Positions 1 to 7,761 of a DNA stretch of 44,705 nucleotides are shown in pieces; positions within the stretch are counted from its first letter, which is position 1; every line of letters begins with the position of its first letter. The position numbers and the translations under genes were made by a program. The notes beneath the pieces were generated by a model. The model did no database searches. It worked only from the letters and a program-made list of their open reading frames with translations, and was not told where the DNA came from. Source of the DNA: an uncultured Bacteroidales bacterium (GTDB taxonomy: Bacteria > Bacteroidota > Bacteroidia > Bacteroidales > F082); assembly GCA_947303335.1 (NCBI GenBank), contig CAMYYB010000017.1, forward strand, positions 1-44,705, written 5' to 3'.

Positions 1-2
1 CA

Positions 3-356
3 GAAGAAGCATTTGTGACGATGGGCGTTTGCTCCAAATGCAAGAAGCCTTTCGGTATCACGGTCGATAAGGTCGATGAGCGGCGCAACGAATATGTGTT
101 TGTATGGGCGTTCAAAATAAATGCAGATCAAGCCCATCGAGAAGGGTATGGCACAAAGAGTGTTCATGGTTCCGTTGCGCTTGATGATGAATATCCAGGT
201 TGTCCGTATTGCGAGGAAAGGCGATTCTATACATGCGGGAAATGCGGGAGCATTGTGTGTTGGCATGGTGAGAGAGAAGTCACTTGCCCGAAATGCGGTA
301 CCAGTGGACTGCTTACGGAAGTAGAAACAATTGACTTAAAGGGCGGAGGATTCTAA
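3..356 (+). CDS. Zinc-ribbon protein, TerY C-terminal metal-binding-like (5' end may be cut by window)
   Basis: The visible protein is a cysteine-rich metal-binding module of about 115 residues. It has CSKCKK near the start, CPYCEE in the middle, then CGKCGS, a C-W-H segment and CPKCGT near the end, which gives enough Cys pairs for two or three zinc ribbons. This arrangement resembles the TerY-C metal-binding domain found behind vWA domains in TerY-type stress signalling proteins; that is an inference from the spacing. The frame is open to the left edge, so this may be the C-terminal part of a longer vWA protein. GTG at 15 and ATG at 21 are the only starts inside the window. The next gene begins 2 bases after the stop, so it is translated from the same operon as the two TPR membrane proteins. 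A free-standing zinc-ribbon protein is the alternative. Confidence 0.6.
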   Translation, partial: EEAFVTMGVCSKCKKPFGITVDKVDERRNEYVFVWAFKINADQAHREGYGTKSVHGSVALDDEYPGCPYCEERRFYTCGKCGSIVCWHGEREVTCPKCGTSGLLTEVETIDLKGGGF

Positions 357-358
357 CC

Positions 359-1663
359 ATGAGTTGGCTTTCCAATTTGTTTTCCAAAGATGAGCAACAG
401 CCTTCAGAAGCCTCTTCTTCACCAAAGCCTATGGCTACGGCAGCGGATTATTGCAAGCAAGGGCAAAAGTTATTGGATGGCGGAAAGCTGCTGCAGGCTT
501 TGGAGTATTATCAGGCAGCGACTGAAATAGATAGCGACAATATTGTTGCATTGCGTGGGATGATGAACATCTATGAGATGATGGGCAAGACAGACAAGGC
601 AACAGTAATATCGAAAAAGCTGAATGAACTGACGGCAAAGAGTCCTGCACAAAATACAACAGGTCTTTCACTAGACATCCAATTGGAGAATGAAATGAGA
701 CGGTATATGAATTTGATATATACCATGTTGGTAGTTGAAACGGATAAATTTGGTTTAAGACTAGGGAGGTTTTCGAATGAGGACTATGCCGTTTTATTGG
801 AAAGCGAAAAAATCATTCAAGAGTTGGAAAAATGCTTGGGCAAGAAAGAAACAGATTTCGGCAAAATCAAAGATGGCGTTTTCAACCAATACTGCTCGAA
901 GCCTTCTCAGATACAATCGGTTATTGACAAGTTATATAAACAATACAGCACGTCGTGTAAAGAGGGCTTGATAAAGGCAGATATTGGATATACTTTCTGT
1001 CCCGAGACACTTAAAGAATTGAGAAACATAGAGGAAAGCATCAAGGCTTTGGATTTCTATTTGCACCGAAAAACGGACATGTGGACTTTTCAAACGTGTA
1101 AGAATGAGGCGATAATTAACCAAATGCTTGTTGAGTATGGCGAAGTCTGTAATGACAATGTTGTTGAGGTTAATGGAATCTATGGTTACGCGGATGATGT
1201 TCTTGTTAGACTGAAAGAATTAGAAGACAATATTACAACCCTTGACCCAAAGAAGAATCTATCAAACAAGTATGCCCAGTTGAGGGGAAATGCTATCAGA
1301 GATAAACTTCAGCTACTGTATAGAGAGTTGATTGAAGTGAATTTGATTAGAAAGAAAAAGGATGGTATGAAATCATACGTGGTTTCGGATGAAGCTTCGA
1401 TCAAGGAAAGATCTCTTCGTTCGCAAATTGTAGCGTTGATGGGTGAACCCGGAAATAAGTGGTGCAATAATGAGATTCAAGGAGCGAAGAATCGGAAGAA
1501 AGAGAATGATAAGAACAAAAGGAAGTTCATTGGTATTGCGATTGGAGCTGCGGCTGTTATAACTTTATTCATCCTTTTTACGGAAGTCATGTTGTATATT
1601 TTGCTTGGGATTGCAGGATTGATACTATTCATCTTTTTTGAAGAAGGCGGTAATAAACGATAA
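359..1663 (+). CDS. TPR protein with C-terminal membrane hairpin
   Basis: This 434-residue protein starts with an amphipathic segment (MSWLSNLFSK). A Ser/Pro/Glu linker and a TPR-like helical pair follow (about residues 27-92, with GQKLLDGGKLLQALEYYQ and a second NIVALRGMMNIYEMMGK unit). A long, charged, mostly helical middle of unknown family runs to about residue 375. The last 40 residues are two hydrophobic segments separated by a short turn (IGIAIGAAAVITLFILF and LYILLGIAGLILFIFF) and end in EEGGNKR. The protein is therefore expected to face the cytoplasm and be anchored by its C-terminus. It follows the zinc-ribbon gene by 2 bases and precedes a shorter paralogue by 6 bases. I do not recognise a named family; a scaffold role in a membrane stress-signalling complex is inference only. 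Confidence 0.75.
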   Translation: MSWLSNLFSKDEQQPSEASSSPKPMATAADYCKQGQKLLDGGKLLQALEYYQAATEIDSDNIVALRGMMNIYEMMGKTDKATVISKKLNELTAKSPAQNTTGLSLDIQLENEMRRYMNLIYTMLVVETDKFGLRLGRFSNEDYAVLLESEKIIQELEKCLGKKETDFGKIKDGVFNQYCSKPSQIQSVIDKLYKQYSTSCKEGLIKADIGYTFCPETLKELRNIEESIKALDFYLHRKTDMWTFQTCKNEAIINQMLVEYGEVCNDNVVEVNGIYGYADDVLVRLKELEDNITTLDPKKNLSNKYAQLRGNAIRDKLQLLYRELIEVNLIRKKKDGMKSYVVSDEASIKERSLRSQIVALMGEPGNKWCNNEIQGAKNRKKENDKNKRKFIGIAIGAAAVITLFILFTEVMLYILLGIAGLILFIFFEEGGNKR

Positions 1664-1669
1664 CGAGTT

Positions 1670-2284
1670 ATGAGCATATTTTCAAAATGGTTTTCGAATA
1701 AAACAGCTCAAACAGCAGAAGCTCAAAATAGCAATCATCCCAGCGTTTCTGTGGCTGATTACTGTGAAAAAGGCGAGAAATCATTGGTAGCAGGAAGATT
1801 TGTTGAAGCCATGGAATACTTTCAGGCAGCCATTGAAACTGACAAACGTTTTGAGAAAGCTTATTTATTGCTTTATGAAGCTTACGTAAAACAGGGAAAA
1901 ACAGATAAAGCAAAGGCGACGTTATATGCGTTACTAGCAGTGGAACCAAATAACGAAAAAGCACGAGAGGGTATTGAAGTCTTGGATGAATCGAATGTTG
2001 TCAAGTCAAAAAGTGCTTCTACTGGAACGATTACTTTTCAAACAGTCAGCTCAAATTCAAACAAAGCGCAAAACGGTAATAATGGAGCTAATAGTAAAGG
2101 CAAAGGTGGTGATGAGTTTTGGGGTGTGTTTAGAATCGTTTTGATAATAGCAGTTATTTTAATTGTTGACATCATCCTAATCGCCAATGATATTCTTGAA
2201 ATACATCGAGGAGGAACACTTCTGTTTTTAATCGATCTATTTGTTTTCGTGTTGCTTGGGAAGCTCTTTGGACTTGGTGATTGA
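1670..2284 (+). CDS. Short TPR membrane protein, paralogue of the upstream gene
   Basis: This 204-residue protein copies the architecture of its upstream neighbour without the long middle region. It has the same type of amphipathic start (MSIFSKWFSNK), a polar linker, and a TPR pair with near-identical wording (ADYCEKGEKSLVAGRFVEAMEYFQAAIE, about residues 26-92). A Ser/Asn/Gly-rich linker leads to two C-terminal membrane segments (VFRIVLIIAVILIVDIILIA and LLFLIDLFVFVLLGKLFGL). The shared ADYC(K/E)(Q/K)G motif and Lys-rich start suggest tandem duplication followed by loss or gain of the middle domain. It is the last gene of the operon. Function is unknown; a role as adaptor partner of the longer protein is inferred only from co-transcription and similarity. 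Confidence 0.75.
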   Translation: MSIFSKWFSNKTAQTAEAQNSNHPSVSVADYCEKGEKSLVAGRFVEAMEYFQAAIETDKRFEKAYLLLYEAYVKQGKTDKAKATLYALLAVEPNNEKAREGIEVLDESNVVKSKSASTGTITFQTVSSNSNKAQNGNNGANSKGKGGDEFWGVFRIVLIIAVILIVDIILIANDILEIHRGGTLLFLIDLFVFVLLGKLFGLGD

Positions 2285-2397
2285 AACGAAGATGTTTTGT
2301 GTTTTGCTGGGAAAAGTAGTCAAACTGAATTTGAGGATTTGAAGGTGAAGATGCAAAAAACTTCCTTCAAATCTACTGCACTTTTAAAAAAATGCAG

Positions 2398-2405
2398 TAT
2401 TTTTG
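2398..2405 (+). promoter_or_regulatory. Bacteroidota -7 element for the AbiEi-type gene
   Basis: TATTTTTG fits the TAnnTTTG consensus. A start near 2411 would place the TTG at 2403 inside the promoter, so the gene's usable start is the ATG at 2427. Confidence 0.55.
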
Positions 2406-2426
2406 CGGTGTATTAATTGCGAAAAG

Positions 2427-3002
2427 ATGAGTATTACAGAGTACATAAACCAGAATGGAGGGTATATCTCTTCGGCAGAGGCTAAGGAGAAAAATCTGTA
2501 CAACCAGCTTCTTTATGAAGCCGAGAAAGGGACTATCATACGGGTGCGGCAAGGAATCTATGCGCTTAACGAGGGGCTGTCCAAGCCCATGGTTGACGTC
2601 GAACGACTCGTGTCTGGCGGTGTGTTGTGCATGTATTCAGCCTGGTCATATTATGGGCTGAGCACACAGATACCCCTTTCCTATTGCATCGCTATCGAAC
2701 GCAGCCGCAAGGTGGTTCTGCCTGATTACCCACCGATAGAACTCTTCTACCTTAGCAGCAAAGTTTTTGAACTTGGGGTGTCGGAGGCAATCATAGAGGG
2801 ATTCAAAGTTAAAATCTATGACTTGGAGAAATCCGTATGCGATGCCATCAAATACCGCAACCGCGTGGGAATTGATGTTAGCTCTGAGATATTCCGCAAC
2901 TATCTCTCGCGAAAGGATTGCAACATCACAAAGCTTTACTCCTACGCAAGCGCCATGCGCATCGGGAAACGCACGGATGAACTCGTTAAATACATGGGGT
3001 AG
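2427..3002 (+). CDS. AbiEi-family antitoxin/transcriptional regulator, without its toxin
   Basis: The 191-residue protein has an N-terminal winged-helix region (YINQNGGYISSAEAKEKN, then a basic GTIIRVRQGIYALNE wing). An AbiEi-type C-terminal domain follows, with SAWSYYGLST, the IEL(F/Y)YLS strand and the DLEKSVCDAIKYRN helix typical of type IV abortive-infection antitoxins. Such proteins repress their own operon and neutralise an AbiEii nucleotidyltransferase encoded directly downstream. Here the downstream 300 bases contain only a broken winged-helix fragment and no nucleotidyltransferase, so the antitoxin appears orphaned. The start was set at 2427 because a -7 element occupies 2398-2405. 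A remaining role as a stand-alone repressor, or as protection against a related toxin elsewhere, is possible. Confidence 0.75.
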   Translation: MSITEYINQNGGYISSAEAKEKNLYNQLLYEAEKGTIIRVRQGIYALNEGLSKPMVDVERLVSGGVLCMYSAWSYYGLSTQIPLSYCIAIERSRKVVLPDYPPIELFYLSSKVFELGVSEAIIEGFKVKIYDLEKSVCDAIKYRNRVGIDVSSEIFRNYLSRKDCNITKLYSYASAMRIGKRTDELVKYMG

Positions 3003-3003
3003 C

Positions 3004-3267
3004 AACCGTATTGGGAAAAACTATAGCTATGAAAAACGGAGAAACGCTTTAGAAGGTGGCAAACTGGGAAATGGATTGGAGACAACTACGGAGAGAGCTA
3101 CGGAGACAACTACGGAGACAACTACGGAGAGGATAATAAGACTAATCAAGGAGAACCCACAAATAAGTAATAAAGAATTGGCTGATGCCTGTGGAATTAC
3201 TGAAGACGGAGTTTATTGGAATACCAAAAAACTAAAAAAGAAGAATTATAATGTACCCCAGAATTGA
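3004..3267 (+). pseudogene. C-terminal winged-helix fragment with Thr/Glu repeat linker
   Basis: In the frame ending at 3267, the sequence after the AbiEi stop encodes a repetitive linker (TTTERATETTTETTTER, from a short DNA repeat around GAGACAACTACG). A helix-turn-helix follows (IIRLIKENPQISNKELADACGITEDGVYW). This is the layout of the C-terminal end of Bacteroidota Fic-type or AlbA_2/ATPase-type regulators, in which a Thr-rich repeat tethers a winged helix. No in-frame start or N-terminal domain is present, so I read it as the surviving tail of a degraded gene. It could instead be a short frame-shifted accessory of the antitoxin gene, which I consider less likely. Confidence 0.5.
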
Positions 3268-3459
3268 GAATATGAGTTAAGGTAAAAAAAGAGTGGTTTT
3301 GAGGATGCCTGTAAGCGTTTACCTGACATGAGGAAGAAGAGGGCGCTTGTGCAAAAAGGGTGGAACGAAGCAATAGCAAATTTTGGGTTAGGCAATAGCG
3401 AAAGACATGCAGCTCAAGGAGGGGGAGAGCTACGTCACTACGACACCCCCAAAAACAGG
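3268..3459. other. Gene-free stretch
   Basis: No supportable gene lies here. A 51-codon frame starting with ATG at 3328 runs through the palindrome to 3483 but has no recognisable domain or clear upstream signal. The stretch is probably debris of the same degraded locus as the winged-helix fragment. Confidence 0.4.
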
Positions 3460-3513
3460 CACTCGAGTGATTTCATCGATTGACTCGAGTCAATCGATGA
3501 AATCACTCGAGTG
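3460..3513. repeat. Perfect 54-bp palindrome built from nested palindromes
   Basis: The sequence from 3460 to 3513 equals its own reverse complement at every position. It contains CACTCGAGTG at both ends and GACTCGAGTC in the centre, each itself a palindrome, with ATCGAT in each arm. It has no loop and no T-tract, so it is a poor intrinsic terminator. It could form a cruciform or bind a dimeric protein. Confidence 0.9.
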
Positions 3514-3599
3514 AAGCGAAAAAATGCCCCGTGTTATCCATTTTGAAACAGCTTCTTATTTTCTCAAAAATCCCTTCAAGTACACATCCGATTTTTTCG

Positions 3600-3607
3600 T
3601 ACTTTTG
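3600..3607 (+). promoter_or_regulatory. -7 element for the glutaminyl cyclase gene
   Basis: TACTTTTG matches TAnnTTTG and lies 20 bases before the ATG at 3628. Confidence 0.6.
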
Positions 3608-3627
3608 TCGCCAATAATTCACAAAGC

Positions 3628-4635
3628 ATGAAAAACCACCTCATCATCATAGCCGCTGCCCTCCTGCTGGCTGCCTGCACGGGAAAACCCAAGACCAATG
3701 ACCCTAATGTCAACCCAACACCCAAGAAAACTGTCACCGTACCGCAATTCAATGCCGACTCAGCCTACCAGTATGTGGCACAGCAGACCCAGTACGGGCC
3801 ACGTGTTCCCCTCACCGAGCCTCATGCCCAATGCGCCGAATGGCTTACAGCAAAACTCGGGGACTATGCTGACACCGTTATCGTACAAGACTTCCGCAGC
3901 CGTCTCTACGACGGACGCGGCATTGACGGACAAAACATCATAGGTGTTTTCAACCCCGAGGCAAAGAAACGCATTGTGCTTTGCGCCCACTGGGACTCGC
4001 GCCCCTTCGCCGACCATGACCCTGACGAAGCTAACACCCACACCCCTATCGACGGAGCCAACGATGGAGCCAGTGGCGTGGGAATCCTATTGGAATGCGC
4101 CCGCCAGTTCAAAGCTATGCCTTTGCGTGAAGGACTCGGTATCGACATCGTCTTCTTCGACCTTGAGGACTATGGCCCGCATCAGGAGGAAACCTTGCAA
4201 TATTATGATGAAGAGGTCAACCACTGGGCCTTGGGTTCCCAGTACTGGGCCAAACACCCACATGTGTATGGCTACAAAGCTTATTACGGCATCCTGCTGG
4301 ATATGGTAGGTGGAGCGAATCCTAATTTCCCGAAAGAATATTATTCGCAAGGCTACGCCGCCTGGGTCAGCAACAAAGTATGGCACCGTGCCCACGATCT
4401 GGGCTACCGTCCCTATTTCAGCAACGAGTTGGGTACCTTGATCAGCGATGACCACCTGCCGCTCAACCAAACTGCCGGGATTCCAACCATTGACATCATT
4501 GATTTACAACCAGAAAGCAGCAACAAATGCTTCCCCGATGTGTGGCACACCCTGAATGATAACATAGAGCACATCGACCGTTCCACCTTAGGGATGGTTG
4601 GCGATGTGCTGCTACATGTGATTTACGAAGAATAA
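3628..4635 (+). CDS. Lipoprotein glutaminyl-peptide cyclotransferase (M28 fold)
   Basis: This enzyme is expected to convert N-terminal Gln of exported proteins to pyroglutamate on the periplasmic side of the inner membrane. The 335-residue precursor has a lipoprotein signal (LLLAAC, Cys17) and a Pro/Thr/Asn-rich spacer, then an M28-type metallopeptidase fold. The zinc ligands of secretory glutaminyl cyclases can be placed at Asp146 (DGANDGASG), Glu180 (DLEDYG) and His307 (VWHTLNDN). AHWDSRP at 120-126 and WALGSQYW at 200-207 are also typical of the bacterial cyclase rather than of aminopeptidases. Several exported proteins in this window are predicted to begin with Gln after signal peptidase cleavage, which fits the Bacteroidota Q-rule. 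A monocistronic unit is likely: it has its own promoter, and the next gene is convergent. Confidence 0.88.
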   Translation: MKNHLIIIAAALLLAACTGKPKTNDPNVNPTPKKTVTVPQFNADSAYQYVAQQTQYGPRVPLTEPHAQCAEWLTAKLGDYADTVIVQDFRSRLYDGRGIDGQNIIGVFNPEAKKRIVLCAHWDSRPFADHDPDEANTHTPIDGANDGASGVGILLECARQFKAMPLREGLGIDIVFFDLEDYGPHQEETLQYYDEEVNHWALGSQYWAKHPHVYGYKAYYGILLDMVGGANPNFPKEYYSQGYAAWVSNKVWHRAHDLGYRPYFSNELGTLISDDHLPLNQTAGIPTIDIIDLQPESSNKCFPDVWHTLNDNIEHIDRSTLGMVGDVLLHVIYEE

Positions 4636-4641
4636 TAAGCC

Positions 4642-5394
4642 TTACAGCTTTTGAATGTATTCGTTCAGCTCACGCTTTGAACTATCGTGGTCAAAAGCAT
4701 CGTTCAGCAGATAGTATTTTTTCTTGTCCACACAATACCCAAAAGCATATTTGGCAAACTCCAGTTTGTTGCTTTCAAACGAGAACAACTTGACTATCTT
4801 TACAATTTGGGCCGTTGACATCGGGTTGGAAGAAATCACCTGCTTGGCAATGGAAAGGCGGGTGTTCTCCATACTTTCTTTTTGTAACAAAGCGTAAACC
4901 TCATCAAAATCTTTGGTCGACATCCCCAATCCTGTTGTCATAGGAGGAACTATAAATTCTTCATTCAATGAAGGCGGGACGGGCGAATTAGGATGTGTAT
5001 TGTCGATAGTGCCACTACGGTAATCCATCACCAAGTCAGCGTTAACATGACTGGGCATAGATACCAAGCCATAGAAGCCACGGCGCTCCTCAATGGCGTA
5101 GCTTTGCGAAGTTCTCAAATCAAGAAACTGTCCTACGGAGTTTTGGTCGGAATTGTCAAGCTCAATACGAATGTAGAACTCATCAGGCCACATATTTTCG
5201 ATGCGAATGGAATGCACCGCACGTTCGTTTTGCAGCACTTCGTCAATGAAGAGCCAAAAAGTCTTGTGACGCGGAGCTGTAATGCTCATCCAGGTGTTCA
5301 TTTTACTCTTGTTGGCATGCTCGGAATGACCATGATATTGGGCCACGGCAGGAAGTGTGGCAAAAATCAAGAGGCAGATTATTATTTTTTTCAT
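4642..5394 (-). CDS. DUF4476 exported protein
   Basis: The 250-residue protein has a signal peptide (MKKIIICLLIFATLPAVA) whose AVA cleavage site leaves Gln as the mature N-terminus. A His-rich stretch and a beta-rich region of about 130 residues with no family I can name come next. The last 95 residues match DUF4476, with the characteristic SIAKQVISSNPMSTAQIVKI, FSFESNKLEFAKYAF and YYLLNDAFD blocks. It is probably periplasmic; its function is unknown. It converges on the glutaminyl cyclase gene with only 6 bases between stop codons and could itself be a cyclase substrate. I see no clear -7 element in the short gap behind the EF-G terminator, so leaky read-through or a weak promoter may drive it. 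Confidence 0.8.
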   Translation of the reverse strand: MKKIIICLLIFATLPAVAQYHGHSEHANKSKMNTWMSITAPRHKTFWLFIDEVLQNERAVHSIRIENMWPDEFYIRIELDNSDQNSVGQFLDLRTSQSYAIEERRGFYGLVSMPSHVNADLVMDYRSGTIDNTHPNSPVPPSLNEEFIVPPMTTGLGMSTKDFDEVYALLQKESMENTRLSIAKQVISSNPMSTAQIVKIVKLFSFESNKLEFAKYAFGYCVDKKKYYLLNDAFDHDSSKRELNEYIQKL

Positions 5395-5435
5395 AGCATT
5401 GAGTTGATGGAGGTGTTAGCAGATTGTCTCATCGG

Positions 5436-5469
5436 GAAAAAAACCGCCGCAAAAGATCTTTGCGGCGGT
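5436..5469 (-). terminator. Intrinsic terminator after the EF-G2 gene
   Basis: The 11-bp arms ACCGCCGCAAA and TTTGCGGCGGT (5443-5453 and 5459-5469) flank a 5-base loop. On the minus strand they are followed by a run of T (complement of the A-run ending at 5443). Confidence 0.85.
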
Positions 5470-5493
5470 AATTCACAATGATCAAAACAAAAA

Positions 5494-7629
5494 TTATTCT
5501 TCATCCTTCTGACTTTCCTCGTACTCCTTGAGCAGGCGGTTCTGCACATCGGTAGGCACCTGCTGGTACTCGGCGTACTTCATCGTGAAGGTACCACGAC
5601 CAGAAGTTAGCGAGCTGAGGGTGGTCGAGTAGCGGTCCATCTCAGCCAACGGCACCTTAGCGTGGATGGTCTGGTAGTTGTGATCGCTATCCATACCCAT
5701 CACGATGGCGCGGCGGCCTTGAAGGTCAGTCATCACCGAACCCATCAGGTCGGCGGGCATACGCACATCGAGGTCGTAGATAGGCTCCATGATCTTCGGG
5801 CCAGCGTTCTTAAAGGCAGCGCTGAAGGCCATACGACCGGCGATCTTAAAGGCCATTTCGTTGGAGTCGACAGGGTGCATCTTACCATCGTAGATGTAGC
5901 AGATGATGTCGCGGGCGTATGAACCGGTCAGAGGGCCTTGCTCCAAACGCTCGTTGACACCTTTCAGGATGGCGGGCATGAAGCGGGCATCGATAGCACC
6001 ACCGACGACGCAGTTGGCGAAGATGAGCTTACCGCCCCAAGGCAGTTCGTATTCCTGCTTGTCGCGCACCTGCAGTTCGCTCGGGTCGGTGTAACCCTCA
6101 AAATAAGGAGCCAGTTGCATGTGAACCTCACCAAACTGACCGCTACCACCGGATTGTTTCTTGTGACGGTAGCTGGCGCTGGCGCTCTTGGTGATGGTTT
6201 CACGATAGGGAATCTTGGGCGAAGCCGTCTCGACAGCAATCTTATAGACGTTGTCGAAGTACCACTTCAGGGTGTTGTAGTGATATTCACCCTGGCACTG
6301 CAGGATGTTCTGACGCAACTCACGCGACATACCGCTGATGACGGTCGGGTCGGTCTTGTGCATATCGTTGAGGATGGTGCCGAGTTTCTCGTCTTCCTGC
6401 GAATTGACAGCCTTGATGGCGATGGTGAAGATAGGCGTGGGGAACTTGATGTCCTCAAAAGCGGCTTCAGCCACTTTGGCATCGACTAAGGAGTCGCCAA
6501 TGCGAGCATCTTTCAGCTTAATGGTGCAGATGATATCGCCGGCATTCACTTTCTCGACTTCCTCACGGTTCTTGCCGCGGAAGGCAAGCAACTGCGAGAG
6601 GCGCTCCTTGTTGCCTGTACGCGGGTTCACCAAATCCTGACTCTTGGCAACGGTGCCACCATAGACACGCATCCAAGCCACATCACCCAGATTCTGCTCG
6701 GTAGTCACCTTGAAGATGAACAGTGCAGCCGGGTCGTCATTGCTGTTGTGGAACTCGGTGCCGTTCTTGGCCTTCACGACAGGCATATCGGCAGGTGACG
6801 GGCAGGCGTTGATGAGGAACTCACACAGACGGCTGACACCCACACCGCGCTTGGCAGCGCCGCAGATGACGGGGAACATTTCACGGTTGACGATACCCAG
6901 ATGAATACCGCGCTCCATGTCTTCCTCGCTCAAGGTCATCTCTTCGAAGTATTTTTCCATCAGGGCCTCTTCACCTTCAGCAGCATGCTCGATGAGGTTG
7001 TTGTGCAGCTCTTCAGCCTTGTCCATCTCAGCGGCGGGAATGTCCTGAATCTCGGGAGCTCCGTTACCATTCTTGAAGACCAACATCTTCATCATAATCA
7101 GGTCGATGACGGCGTTGAAGTCCTCACCAGCATTGACGGGATATTGGATGGGGGTCACCTTGTCGCCAAAATATTCTTTCAGGCTGCGGACAGTGTTGTC
7201 GAAGTTGGCGTTGCTGTGGTCGAGTTGGTTCATGAAGAACACGACGGGCTTGTTCGTGTTGGCAGCATGACGCCAGGCGTTCTCGGTGGTGGCTTCAACA
7301 CCCGACTGGGCGTTCACCATGCACACGGCGATGTCGGCAGCGCTGAGGCAGCTGACGATGTCACCCGAGAAGTCGCTGAAACCGGGGGTGTCAAGGATGT
7401 TGATTTTCTTGTCGTTGTAGATGGTGTACATCATGGAAGCGTTCACCGAAATCTGACGTTCCATTTCGATGGGACGGTAGTCGGAGACGGTGTTCTTCTC
7501 GTCGGTGCTACCTTTTCTGTTGATGAGCTTGCCTTCGAAAAGCATGTTTTCGGCAAGCGTGGTCTTACCCGATTTAGCTGCGCCGATAAGGGCAACGTTA
7601 CGGATGTCTTTTGTCTGGAATTCCTTCAT
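5494..7629 (-). CDS. EF-G2-type elongation factor G paralogue
   Basis: This 711-residue protein has the full EF-G plan: a GTP-binding domain (P-loop GAAKSGKTT at 16-24), domain II, and domains III-V including RHKKQSGGSGQFGEVH and GSYARDIICYIYDGKMHPVDS. The G-domain departs from canonical EF-G. DTPGF at 80-84 replaces DTPGH, so the catalytic His of switch II is Phe. RQIS replaces the switch I RGIT, and NQLD at 134-137 replaces NKMD. These features match the Bacteroides EF-G2 group, reported to support ribosomal translocation without GTP hydrolysis and to help gut Bacteroides persist when nutrients are scarce. Assignment to EF-G2 rests on recall of that family, not on alignment. It is monocistronic, with its own -7 element and a strong terminator. 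Confidence 0.88.
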   Translation of the reverse strand: MKEFQTKDIRNVALIGAAKSGKTTLAENMLFEGKLINRKGSTDEKNTVSDYRPIEMERQISVNASMMYTIYNDKKINILDTPGFSDFSGDIVSCLSAADIAVCMVNAQSGVEATTENAWRHAANTNKPVVFFMNQLDHSNANFDNTVRSLKEYFGDKVTPIQYPVNAGEDFNAVIDLIMMKMLVFKNGNGAPEIQDIPAAEMDKAEELHNNLIEHAAEGEEALMEKYFEEMTLSEEDMERGIHLGIVNREMFPVICGAAKRGVGVSRLCEFLINACPSPADMPVVKAKNGTEFHNSNDDPAALFIFKVTTEQNLGDVAWMRVYGGTVAKSQDLVNPRTGNKERLSQLLAFRGKNREEVEKVNAGDIICTIKLKDARIGDSLVDAKVAEAAFEDIKFPTPIFTIAIKAVNSQEDEKLGTILNDMHKTDPTVISGMSRELRQNILQCQGEYHYNTLKWYFDNVYKIAVETASPKIPYRETITKSASASYRHKKQSGGSGQFGEVHMQLAPYFEGYTDPSELQVRDKQEYELPWGGKLIFANCVVGGAIDARFMPAILKGVNERLEQGPLTGSYARDIICYIYDGKMHPVDSNEMAFKIAGRMAFSAAFKNAGPKIMEPIYDLDVRMPADLMGSVMTDLQGRRAIVMGMDSDHNYQTIHAKVPLAEMDRYSTTLSSLTSGRGTFTMKYAEYQQVPTDVQNRLLKEYEESQKDEE

Positions 7630-7691
7630 TTTTTATCTAACTAGCTAATTATTAAATATTTATTATTTTCGAATAAGTTGATAGTAGGGGG

Positions 7692-7699
7692 CAAAGGTA
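7692..7699 (-). promoter_or_regulatory. -7 element for the EF-G2 gene
   Basis: On the minus strand TACCTTTG matches TAnnTTTG. The resulting leader is about 55 bases and AT-rich, long enough for post-transcriptional control. Confidence 0.6.
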
Positions 7700-7761
7700 C
7701 GAAATCTTTTGATTCGATGGAACATAGTTGGACAAAAAAAGCCTTTGTCTCAGCGGATTAA

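Noticed and set aside
3328..3483. A 51-codon plus-strand ORF running into the palindrome
   Set aside because: It has no recognisable domain or start signal, and it ends inside the palindrome; more likely locus debris.
6901..7644. Long plus-strand frames opposite EF-G2, the kinase (7783-8742) and CapD (15394-16326)
   Set aside because: Each lies entirely opposite a strong gene with clear motifs and has the composition of a mirror frame.
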